This document shows, piece by piece, positions 15,790 to 23,900 of a stretch of DNA of 64,000 nt (position 1 is the first letter of the stretch; every line of letters begins with the position of its first letter). Source of the DNA: Clostridium merdae (GTDB lineage: Bacteria > Bacillota > Clostridia > Oscillospirales > Acutalibacteraceae); contig NZ_FXLN01000004.1 of NCBI RefSeq assembly GCF_900176635.1, forward strand, positions 186,001 through 250,000, given 5' to 3'. The notes below the pieces were generated by a model. It saw only the letters and a list, made by a program, of their open reading frames with translations. It did no database searches and was not told the DNA's origin. The position numbers were made by a program, and so were the translations under genes.

Positions 15790-16344
15790 TTGGATAACTT
15801 AAATGCTGTTATCTCTGAAAACTTAAGAAGAGTTCGTGAACAGAAAAAATTGAGCCTAGACCATCTCGCAAAGCTGTCTGGTGTGAGTAAAAGTATGCTG
15901 GGGCAAATCGAGCGCGGTGAGGTGAATCCCACTGTTTCTACTTTATGGAAAATATCGAACGGACTTAAAATTTCATTTTCCCAGTTCATTCATTATCAAG
16001 AAGCGAATGTTGAGCTAGTGGATCGAGGCCAGTTAACCCCACTAATTGAAGACGATGGAAAGGTGAGGATTTACTCCATTTTTCCATTTCATAGCGCACG
16101 TCGCTTTGAAATTTATTCGGTTGAGTTAGATGTGAACGGTTATTTATCAACGGAGCCTCATTTGCAGGGGACACAAGAATTTTTAACTGTATACCAAGGT
16201 CAATTAACGGTAGAGTTACAGGGGAAAACGTTCCTTGTGACTGAGGGGAATTCCATTCGTTTTCAGGCGGACCAGCCGCATAGCTACCAAAATGCAGAGA
16301 ATACCCTTTGTACTCTTCAAATGGTTATTTATTATCCGGAATAA
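15790..16344 (+). CDS. XRE-family regulator with C-terminal cupin domain
   Basis: 184 residues. The N-terminal 60 are a helix-turn-helix (LSLDHLAKLSGVSKSMLGQIERGEVNPTVSTLWKIS). Residues about 105-180 form a cupin (LQGTQEFLTVYQGQLTVELQGKTFLVTEGNSIRFQADQPHSYQN). Proteins of this type sense small metabolites and often control adjacent exporters or catabolic genes. The start is taken as TTG 15790, because AAGGAGG lies 9 bases upstream; no ATG fits. It is divergent from the LysE exporter. Confidence 0.87.
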   Translation: MDNLNAVISENLRRVREQKKLSLDHLAKLSGVSKSMLGQIERGEVNPTVSTLWKISNGLKISFSQFIHYQEANVELVDRGQLTPLIEDDGKVRIYSIFPFHSARRFEIYSVELDVNGYLSTEPHLQGTQEFLTVYQGQLTVELQGKTFLVTEGNSIRFQADQPHSYQNAENTLCTLQMVIYYPE

Positions 16345-16546
16345 AGTGTATAAAAGGCACAGACAACTTTAATCGACATTTCCACTTCAATCTAAAAAAG
16401 GGGAAGAGTTGCAGCTTAGCTTTGATACCATTTATGTTGATTGCTTTCTTACATAATTTCTCTGCATATTGAGAAACCAGGAGCAAAAGAATATAATGGG
16501 TCTAATTTCATACGGTTTAATCCGTGAATGTGAAGGAGGGGTATGG

Positions 16547-17365
16547 TTGTTTGATAAATTTACGGTTTGCTCCAGCAAAGAACCCGTCAATGTAAAAGAC
16601 TTTAGCCCAGACGATACGGCCGGGCTTTCAAAGGAAGAGGTTGAAGAAAAGAGCAAAGAGCTTCACGAAGAATTTAAAGAGTTGCAAGAAAAATTCTATG
16701 CTTCAAAAAAGCATGCGTTATTAATTGTGCTTCAAGGTATGGATTGCAGTGGCAAAGATGGTACCGTGCGCAGAGCGCTTTCCGGAATTAACCCCAATGG
16801 TTTTTACGTAGAAAATTTTAAAGAGCCTACTCCTCTGGAGCTGAATCACGATTATTTATGGCGGGTTCACCAAAAAACGCCCAAGCGGGGAGACATTGTA
16901 GTTTTTAACCGCTCCTATTATGAGGATGTTCTAGTTACTCGCGTACACAGAAGCATCGATGATGAAACCGCAGATCGTCGGTTTGATGAAATTCGCGATT
17001 TTGAGCGCTACCTTGTCAATAACGACACAATTTTGCTCAAGTTTTTTCTGCATATCTCGAAGGATTTTCAGCAGAAAAAGCTGGAGGAGAGGCTCCAGAA
17101 TCCAGAAAAGAATTGGAAGTTTTCCTCCGCCGATTTAAAAGAGAGAAAGTTTTGGGACGAATACCAGCATTGCTATTCCGATGTGCTCTCCCATTGCAGC
17201 ACAGAGGAAGCCCCTTGGTATGTGGTGCCTGCCAACCGCCGCTGGTTTCGCGATTACTTTGTTTTAAGTACTATTGTAAAAACTTTAAAAGAGCTCAATT
17301 TGGAATTCCCCCTGCTTGATGGCGATGTAAAAGAGTTAATCAAAGAATTAAAAAACAATCTATAA
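16547..17365 (+). CDS. Polyphosphate kinase 2 family protein (polyphosphate:nucleotide phosphotransferase)
   Basis: 272 residues. Walker A GMDCSGKDG (64-72), the PKRGDIVVFNRSYYEDVLVTRVH segment with Walker B and lid, and the C-terminal APWYVVPANRRWFRDYFV define the PPK2 family. These enzymes transfer phosphate between polyphosphate and nucleoside mono- or diphosphates. The start is TTG 16547, 7 bases after AAGGAGG. The frame is open further upstream (ATG 16496, TTG 16469), but those starts have poorer sites and would add residues unlike the family. Confidence 0.9.
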   Translation: MFDKFTVCSSKEPVNVKDFSPDDTAGLSKEEVEEKSKELHEEFKELQEKFYASKKHALLIVLQGMDCSGKDGTVRRALSGINPNGFYVENFKEPTPLELNHDYLWRVHQKTPKRGDIVVFNRSYYEDVLVTRVHRSIDDETADRRFDEIRDFERYLVNNDTILLKFFLHISKDFQQKKLEERLQNPEKNWKFSSADLKERKFWDEYQHCYSDVLSHCSTEEAPWYVVPANRRWFRDYFVLSTIVKTLKELNLEFPLLDGDVKELIKELKNNL

Positions 17366-17463
17366 AAAGCTGACTGATAAAACGAAAAGCAGGTGATTGC
17401 GTGAAAAGGTGCATTGTAACAGCTGGAATAGTTGATTAACAAAAATATGTTAGGAGAATTATT

Positions 17464-18117
17464 ATGACTATTCCAGGTGAAAAAGTGTATCCACGTACCA
17501 ATGATACGAATACAATCTATTTGAAAAGCGTGATTACAAACCCCAATATCCTGGTTGGCGACTATACCATTTATAACGATTTTGTATCTGACCCAAGGGG
17601 TTTTGAAACCAATAATGTGCTGTACCATTACCCCATTAATCATGACCGTTTGGTGATTGGTAAATTTTGTTCCATTGCTTGTGGAGCAAAATTCATTTTC
17701 ACCAGTGCCAACCATACGTTGCAATCGTTATCCACCTATCCGTTTCCCCTGTTCTTTGAAGAATGGGGTTTAGAACAAAAGGATATTGCTTGTGCATGGG
17801 ACAACAAGGGAGATATTGTGCTTGGCAATGATGTCTGGATTGGATATGAAGCCACGATACTTTCTGGTGTTCATATTGGAGATGGTGCAATCATAGGAGC
17901 ACGGGCGGTGGTAACAAAGGATGTTCCCCCGTATACCATTGTGGGAGGTGTTCCCGCTAAGGAAATTCGAAAACGGTTTGATAAAGCGACCATAAATAAG
18001 CTGCTCCAAACAAGTTGGTGGGATTTGCCCTTTGATACAATCAAGCAGGTACGGCCGTTTATTCAGAATGGGGATGTCGAAGAATTGGTGAACAGACTAT
18101 GTAGCACCCATACTTAA
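17464..18117 (+). CDS. Vat/CatB-type xenobiotic O-acetyltransferase
   Basis: 217 residues with hexapeptide-repeat left-handed beta-helix. Motifs of the streptogramin A/chloramphenicol (Vat/XAT) group are LYHYPINHDRLVIGKFCSIACG, ANHTLQSLSTYPF with the catalytic His84, and GNDVWIGYEATILSGVHIGDGAIIGARAVVTKDVPPY. The match extends to the C-terminal WWDLPFDTI. Such enzymes acetylate streptogramin A or related molecules with acetyl-CoA. True resistance activity is not shown. The ATG follows TTAGGAG. A terminator follows, and no mobile element flanks it. Confidence 0.88.
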   Translation: MTIPGEKVYPRTNDTNTIYLKSVITNPNILVGDYTIYNDFVSDPRGFETNNVLYHYPINHDRLVIGKFCSIACGAKFIFTSANHTLQSLSTYPFPLFFEEWGLEQKDIACAWDNKGDIVLGNDVWIGYEATILSGVHIGDGAIIGARAVVTKDVPPYTIVGGVPAKEIRKRFDKATINKLLQTSWWDLPFDTIKQVRPFIQNGDVEELVNRLCSTHT

Positions 18118-18182
18118 CAAAAGGGTTAAAAAGAAATGTTAGGTTAAGCGACGGGATAATAAGATTATTTTAAGTTTTTAAG

Positions 18183-18221
18183 ATTTGCCGTAGGATTTTA
18201 AGTCCTACGGCAAATTTCTTT
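18183..18221 (+). terminator. Terminator of the acetyltransferase gene
   Basis: ATTTGCCGTAGGA (18183-18195) pairs perfectly with TCCTACGGCAAAT (18203-18215), followed by TTCTTT. Confidence 0.85.
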
Positions 18222-18384
18222 CCCTAAACTCTGCCAACTATGTTGAATACTTATAAATTAGTTGGTAGCTGGGACGGTTTTTCTTGTACGGTTTAGAACC
18301 CTCAAGCTTCTTTTTAATAAGCAAAATAAAAAAATAGGAGTAACAAATTGAAACGATACCTATATTCGTATACAATTAGAATAG

Positions 18385-18580
18385 GCCTTTAATGATCCAT
18401 GTGGAGGGGCAACGCTTGAGCAGTTTGCAGGGGTATCTCTCTGAATGGGAAGACACCTTACAAATGGGGTGTATCCGAACGGTGCGTACCTCAATACTGC
18501 CAAGGCGATTGGGTAGGTATCCCGTTTCGGGCGGCCTTGCGCGAATCCCACCGATACCTAAAAAGACTTCTACCTAAAGA
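18385..18580 (+). other. GC-rich, RNA-like segment upstream of the two-component operon
   Basis: This about 200-base segment is richer in G and C than the A/T-rich DNA on its left. It holds several complementary words: GGTATC twice (near 18434 and 18516) with GATACC (near 18557), CAAGGC with GCCTTG, and the local hairpins ACACC/GGGTGT and CCCGTTTCGGG. A 61-codon frame crosses it, but it lacks a ribosome binding site and protein-like composition. It matches no riboswitch class I know. Bases 18222-18384 to its left show nothing but A/T-rich sequence. Confidence 0.4.
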
Positions 18581-18608
18581 ATGATTAAACCGTTAGGACG
18601 TGACCGCT

Positions 18609-19340
18609 ATGCTGCGTATTGCCATCTGTGACGACGAGCCAAGGGAGCTGGACATCCTTTGCGAATACATCAAAGAATATCTTAACATTCAACCATGGGA
18701 TGCAGTGGTGAAAACATTTTCTCATCCAGATAATTTGCTCACTGCAATTGAAACTGAGAGCTTTCATGTTTACATACTGGATATTGTCATGCCTATGCAC
18801 AGCGGTCTGGAGTTGGGCCAAAGCATCCGCCGTATCAGCCGGGAGGCGCAGATTGTCTACATTACCACCGAGCCGGGCTATGCGCTCGATGCCTATGCGG
18901 TCAATCCGTTGCATTATTTGATTAAACCTGTGGAAAAGCAAGCTCTGTTTTCCACACTAGAGTTGGCTTTTTCCAAGGTGGATTTCGGCAGGGAAATTAC
19001 CGTTACTGTGAAAAATAAGAAGGGTCTGCGTACCTTATCCGCAGATCAAATTGCTTTCTGCGAATATAAGAATCACGCTGTGCGCTATACGCTTATTAAT
19101 GGCGAACAGGTGGAAACGACCACGCTTGCCTGCGGCTTTGCCGAGCATATCGCACCCCTCCTGCGTGATGCGCGCTTTCTTTCTCCCCATGTCTCCTTTG
19201 CGCTCAATATGAGTCGCGTAGAGAAGCTAACGCGAGAGGGCTTTTATTTGCGTGATGGAGACTTTGTGCCTGTTTCCGCAAGGCAGTATTCCACCGTACG
19301 AAATGCCTACTTGAATTACCGCCTGAGCAGGGAGGAGTAA
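18609..19340 (+). CDS. LytTR-type response regulator
   Basis: 243 residues. The receiver domain has the acidic pair Asp8/Asp9, the phosphoacceptor Asp58 in YILDIVMPM, and Lys near 103 (HYLIKPVEK). A LytTR DNA-binding domain follows from about residue 140 (FCEYKNHAVRYTLINGE, FLSPHVSFALNMSRVEKL). The AgrA/LytR group controls surface, quorum or virulence-type genes. The start ATG 18609 is 10 bases after AGGA. It is followed after 6 bases by its histidine kinase. The surface-protein operon just downstream is the natural candidate target. Confidence 0.92.
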   Translation: MLRIAICDDEPRELDILCEYIKEYLNIQPWDAVVKTFSHPDNLLTAIETESFHVYILDIVMPMHSGLELGQSIRRISREAQIVYITTEPGYALDAYAVNPLHYLIKPVEKQALFSTLELAFSKVDFGREITVTVKNKKGLRTLSADQIAFCEYKNHAVRYTLINGEQVETTTLACGFAEHIAPLLRDARFLSPHVSFALNMSRVEKLTREGFYLRDGDFVPVSARQYSTVRNAYLNYRLSREE

Positions 19341-19346
19341 TGAATC

Positions 19347-20612
19347 ATGGAATTATTTCATGCAAACTTCTTGCGTGGCGTGGTTTCTGCTGCCATGAAC
19401 GTGGTGCTGTTAATTTCTCTTTTGCAGCCCAAATACAGTCGTAAAGTTACAAACCTTGTTATGCTCGCAATACTTACATTAAATCTATCGACAGCGATTT
19501 TTTGCTATACCACCGGCAATCTTACCTTGCTTGCAAAGATTGATGTCGTCTTGTTCACGCTACTGTGTTTTGCAGCACGGCCTTTTTTTCGAGACAGCTT
19601 CATGCAGTGGCTGTTCTCATACATCACTGTAATAAACGTAAGCTTTATTGTGGTGATACTTAGCTTTATTTTTTCAAGGTACTTACCTTATCCTGCATAT
19701 ACAAATACCGTATTGCGGTTGTTCCTTTTTGCGGCTGTTATTCTGTTGTTTCGCAAGGTTCTGCGACCCCTTTACCGCCAAGTGGCAGAACATTGGGCAG
19801 TGTTTTTCTATGTGGCCGGCAGCGCCTTTTTGGCATTTTCGTGGTTTATGTTCAATAGCGATAATATTGTGCAGACACTTACGATACAAACCGTGCCGTT
19901 GCTTTGGCTCATCCTTGTAACGTTGGCTGCATATGGCTCAGTGTTTCACAGCCTTAAAAGCGTGGGCGCAGAATACCGCCTAAAGCAGGACAAGGCCTTG
20001 TTGGAGCTGTCCGGCGAGACAATGAAACAGCGCCTTTCTCTTATGGAAGAAGCGGTAGGGCAAATGCACGTTGTACAGCACGATCAGCGTCACCTGAACG
20101 CTACCCTTTTGGAGCTAATGCAAAAAGGCGATGTGGAAAATGCCGCCGCCTTGCTTCGCCGGCAGATTGCCGCTTTACCGCAAAAGCCAATGCGCTATTG
20201 TGATAATATTACGGTAAACGCTGCCGTAAGCTACTATGCGGCATTGGCGGAGGGGCGGAGAATCCGTTGTGATTTGAGGCTGGATATTCCCGAAAAGCTG
20301 CCGTTCTCTGAGTTGGCTCTCTGTATGGCGATTTCCAATCTGATGGAAAACGCCATACACGCCTGTGAAAAGCTTGATTCCCAAGAGGAACGCATTCTCT
20401 GTGTCCGTGCTGTGTACACCGGTCAGCTTATTTTGGAGGTGGAGAATCCGTATTCCGGTGAGGTCTTGCTAAATGATGATGGCTATCCCACTGCCCGGGA
20501 GGAGGGGCATGGTTGGGGAGGCGAGAGTGTAAGAGCCTTTGCATCGGAAAATGGCGGTGAGCTTCTCTATCAGGTGGAAAATGGTATTTTTAATGTGCGG
20601 TTGCTAATCTGA
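19347..20612 (+). CDS. GHKL sensor histidine kinase (AgrC/CitA-like)
   Basis: 421 residues. The first about 205 residues form roughly six membrane helices without a large external domain. Then comes a helical dimerisation part with the probable phosphoacceptor in VVQHDQRHLNATLLELM (His near 245) and a GHKL ATPase domain (MAISNLMENAIHACEK as N-box, then GHGWGGESVRAFASENGG). This architecture is used by peptide-pheromone sensors such as AgrC. No AgrB/AgrD-like genes are seen in the window, so the signal is unknown. It forms an operon with the LytTR regulator. Confidence 0.92.
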   Translation: MELFHANFLRGVVSAAMNVVLLISLLQPKYSRKVTNLVMLAILTLNLSTAIFCYTTGNLTLLAKIDVVLFTLLCFAARPFFRDSFMQWLFSYITVINVSFIVVILSFIFSRYLPYPAYTNTVLRLFLFAAVILLFRKVLRPLYRQVAEHWAVFFYVAGSAFLAFSWFMFNSDNIVQTLTIQTVPLLWLILVTLAAYGSVFHSLKSVGAEYRLKQDKALLELSGETMKQRLSLMEEAVGQMHVVQHDQRHLNATLLELMQKGDVENAAALLRRQIAALPQKPMRYCDNITVNAAVSYYAALAEGRRIRCDLRLDIPEKLPFSELALCMAISNLMENAIHACEKLDSQEERILCVRAVYTGQLILEVENPYSGEVLLNDDGYPTAREEGHGWGGESVRAFASENGGELLYQVENGIFNVRLLI

Positions 20613-20697
20613 GCACAATAAGTTCCTTTGTCAAGAGGAAATTTTTGTTCATCCTCAAACATTAAGTAGAAAAATATGACTTTTAGGTAAAATTTGG

Positions 20698-20762
20698 TTG
20701 CTCCCTTATGCTTTGTGCTATCCTGCATTCAGGAAATCACAAAGCAAAAGGGAGCAATTTTT
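20698..20762 (+). terminator. Long hairpin with T-tract that contains the ribosome binding site of the next gene
   Basis: TTGCTCCCTT (20698-20707) pairs with AAGGGAGCAA (20748-20757), then TGCTTTGTG (20709-20717) with CACAAAGCA (20738-20746), and CCTG with CAGG inside. The stem is followed by T5 and at once by the ATG at 20763. The 3' arm holds the AAGGGAG ribosome binding site. It can end the two-component transcript, and it would hide the site when folded. Confidence 0.8.
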
Positions 20763-20996
20763 ATGACTGAAAATGACCGACGCAAAGATGATCAGGTTCT
20801 TTCCGCCCCCAACGCGGAGGGTAACGTATGGCCAAGGCAATCTTGCCCGGCCTTTATTCCCCGCGTCGGTGCGGTGGAGAAAACCTGCTGGTACTGCGGC
20901 TACGCAGATTTTCATCTGGACAAGCCCCGGGCTTTGGATGTGGGTGTGTGCTATTACCCCAAAAAGCAATTGAAACAGGAGGGAACAAGGGAATGA
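20763..20996 (+). CDS. Small Cys-containing protein heading the surface-protein operon
   Basis: 77 residues, hydrophilic, no signal peptide. Four Cys occur in CPAFI...KTCWYCGYADFHLDKPRALDVGVCYYPKK, which suggests a small metal or redox centre. Similar short proteins occur next to S-layer-type genes in related Clostridia as far as I recall, but no function is known to me. The stop codon overlaps the ATG of the giant surface protein (ATGA), so the two are translationally coupled. The ribosome binding site AAGGGAG is inside a strong hairpin. Confidence 0.72.
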   Translation: MTENDRRKDDQVLSAPNAEGNVWPRQSCPAFIPRVGAVEKTCWYCGYADFHLDKPRALDVGVCYYPKKQLKQEGTRE

Positions 20997-23900
20997 AAAA
21001 ACGTTTATTGAGCTTCGCACTGGCACTGTGTATGATGCTGACGCAGCTGCCGATTTCAGCGATGGCAGAGAATGCGGGCGCATCCGGTGCGAGCGGAGAA
21101 ATTATCGCATTTGCCCCGCTTGACGAAACAGAAAAGTCGGTACCAACCGGCACAGCAATTGAGGATTTGGAGCTGCCGGAAATGCTGACGGCAACTGTAA
21201 AAACAGCTGTGCCTAACGATGGGGATACGGTGGAGGAACTTGTAAAGGATTCAGGGCAGCCTGAAATACCGACTGCAACGGAGGAATCAGCTGTGCCCGC
21301 GTACAGCGGTACGGTGGAAGAACCTGTAAAGGATTCGTTGCAGTCTGAAATACCGACTGCAACGGAGGAACCTGTAAAGGGTTCGGGCGAGCCAGAGGCG
21401 ACGGCTACGTCGGACAATCCGGCAACGGCAACCACCAGCTCTGCCCTACAGGCGGAAACGAGTGAGCCAAAGGAACCGCAACAAGAGGTAGCAACCGCTT
21501 CGAAATGGGAAGAAAAAACCGTGGAGATTCCGGTTACATGGACAGCCGATCCGGAATATGACGGAAACAAAAACGACGTTTATGTTTTTACGCCAGTGAT
21601 GGAAGGCTATACCGTAAGTGCCGACCTGCCGGAAATCACCGTGACGGTGGGTAAAATGCCGCCCCTTGCAGTGGCGCTGGCGCAGGCAGAGATGAAAACC
21701 ATATCTCTCAACGGCATTACGGTCAAATATGACAGCGACTTTGAGCCGGATCTTAGCTCCGACACCATCATCATCAGCAACGGAGGAAATTATATCATCA
21801 GCGGCGAGACCACTAGCATGAAAATCGAGGTGGGAGCCGATCAACTAGCGAACATCACTTTGGACAATATGAGTATTGATGTGAGGGGCATGGCCGGTGC
21901 TTGTGCCCTTGATATGTCGACCAGTGCGAGGGTGAATCTGACCCTCATTGGCGAAAACTCTCTGAAAAGCGGCTCCGGTTCGCCCGGCCTCAAGGCATCC
22001 GGTGAACTGACCATCACGGCAAAAAGCACGGCCAGCCTTAGGGCAGAGGGCATGGGCGAAGAGTCGGGCGTCGACGGCAATCTTACCGTCACAGGCAGTG
22101 CCAGGGTCACCTTAGCAGGCGCTGGCGCTAACGGAAAAGCGCTCACCGGCATACTGACCGCTGAAAATTTTAATATTAAAGGTGGCGATAGCGAAAACTC
22201 TATGATGTTTATTTCCGCATCCGACGCCTCCGCTTTTCCATATGTTACCGTTGAGCCGGATTCCCTTCCCTTTGCCCCCCAAGTCCAGTGGGGCGTGGCG
22301 GGAAGCGATGACGCCGTACCAACAACGTGGACACAAGGCACACTGGCCGATGCCATAAGTTATGCAAACTTAAACACTGGTACATACATTCAGCTTTTGG
22401 ATAATATCAACAAGGACAACCACAATACATGGCCTCTGACATTTGATCAAAGTAAATCCACCATCCTTGATATGAATGGAAATGATATTGACAGAGGGCT
22501 AACGACGGCAACTGAAAACGGCAATGTAATCATTGTCAAAGGCTCTTTGACCATCAAGGACAGCAGCACGGCTGATGTTTCAAAGCAGGGCTGTATCACC
22601 GGGGGATATACCTCCGATGATACCGGTGGCGGTGTGTATGTGCTTGGCATATTCACCTTGCAGGGCGGCAACATCACCGGCAACAAGACCACAAGCAGCG
22701 GCGGTGGTGTAAGCATATCGGCTTACTGCACTTTTAATATGCAGGGCGGCAGTGTTGCCGACAATGAAGCGGCAGTTTGTGGTGGCGGCGTCTATACTTC
22801 AAATGGCACCTTCAACGTGAAGGGCGGCAGCATAACCGGCAATAAAAGTGCAAACGGCGGCGTTTATGTCAGCGGACATTTCAGGGCAGGTGGCAGCGTA
22901 GTTGTAAAAGGTAACACTCTGACAGCTTCCTCCGTTGAACGCAATGCGGTGATACCAACCGGCAAACAGATTTTTATAGACTTCCCACTCGTTAGCGGTG
23001 CTTCTATTGGGGTAACGGCAGAGTCTGTACCTACGGTCGGCAGTCCGATAGTAGTCGCAAATTCAGATTCAATATTTAATGACTGCAGCGGATATTTTTT
23101 CAGTGATAATAGCAGCTACTTGATACAAAAGGGTGCATCCAATAGCGTGCAGCTTGTGGCATCTTCCCCCACCATCGGCACGCTGTCTATTCCGGATTCC
23201 TTTACGGCGGGGCGTCACCTTGTGATGAGTGACCTTGAGTCCTATAAGCCTACTGTAACCCCTAACGGCTATACCATCACGGCACAAGGCTGGGAGAATT
23301 CTGTTAACTCCGGCGCTTGGGTACCTTGGACGGCAGGCTATATTCCGCTTGACACCGCAGCTACCCGTCAGATACGCTATTATGTAACCTACAACGACGG
23401 CGGCAGTGAAAAAACAATTACATCCAATGCGATAACGTTCAAAGTAGTCGGATATACAACTGTGCTTGCGCTAACGGTGTCTCCCGTAAGCCCGCAAGCT
23501 GCGGGGAACAACGTCACCTTGACAGCAGCCCTCACGGATTCTTATGCAGGAACGGCTGTAAACGGGCAGCCGATTACCTTCAAGAGCGGAGAGACGACCC
23601 TCGGCACGGCGAATTTGAACGATAAAGGTGTGGCTACCTATATTTGGAGGCCGTCCGCTGCGGACACGTACACACTAACCGCTGAGTACCCCGGAAATGC
23701 TCTCAACAAAGCCGCAACCTCAAACACGGTCAACTACACGGTGATTGTTGACCCAAATGTAGCGGCGGTTGCCGCGGCAAAAAACGCTCTGGCTGACGGA
23801 ACCGTTAATGTGGCTTTCGGTGCAGGCCAAGCTGCAAAAACAGCTGCTGTAAAAGCTTACGTGAGCAGCCTGCTTACCGGCGATGCCGCAGGGGTAACCG

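Noticed and set aside
18392..18577. 61-codon frame before the two-component operon
   Set aside because: No ribosome binding site, an Arg/Pro-rich tail typical of spurious translation, and overlapping inverted repeats. Better treated as possible RNA.
20828..20992. Extension of the surface protein upstream of ATG 20993
   Set aside because: The extension overlaps the small Cys gene in another frame, would bury the signal peptide, and has no ribosome binding site; ATG 20993 has a strong one.
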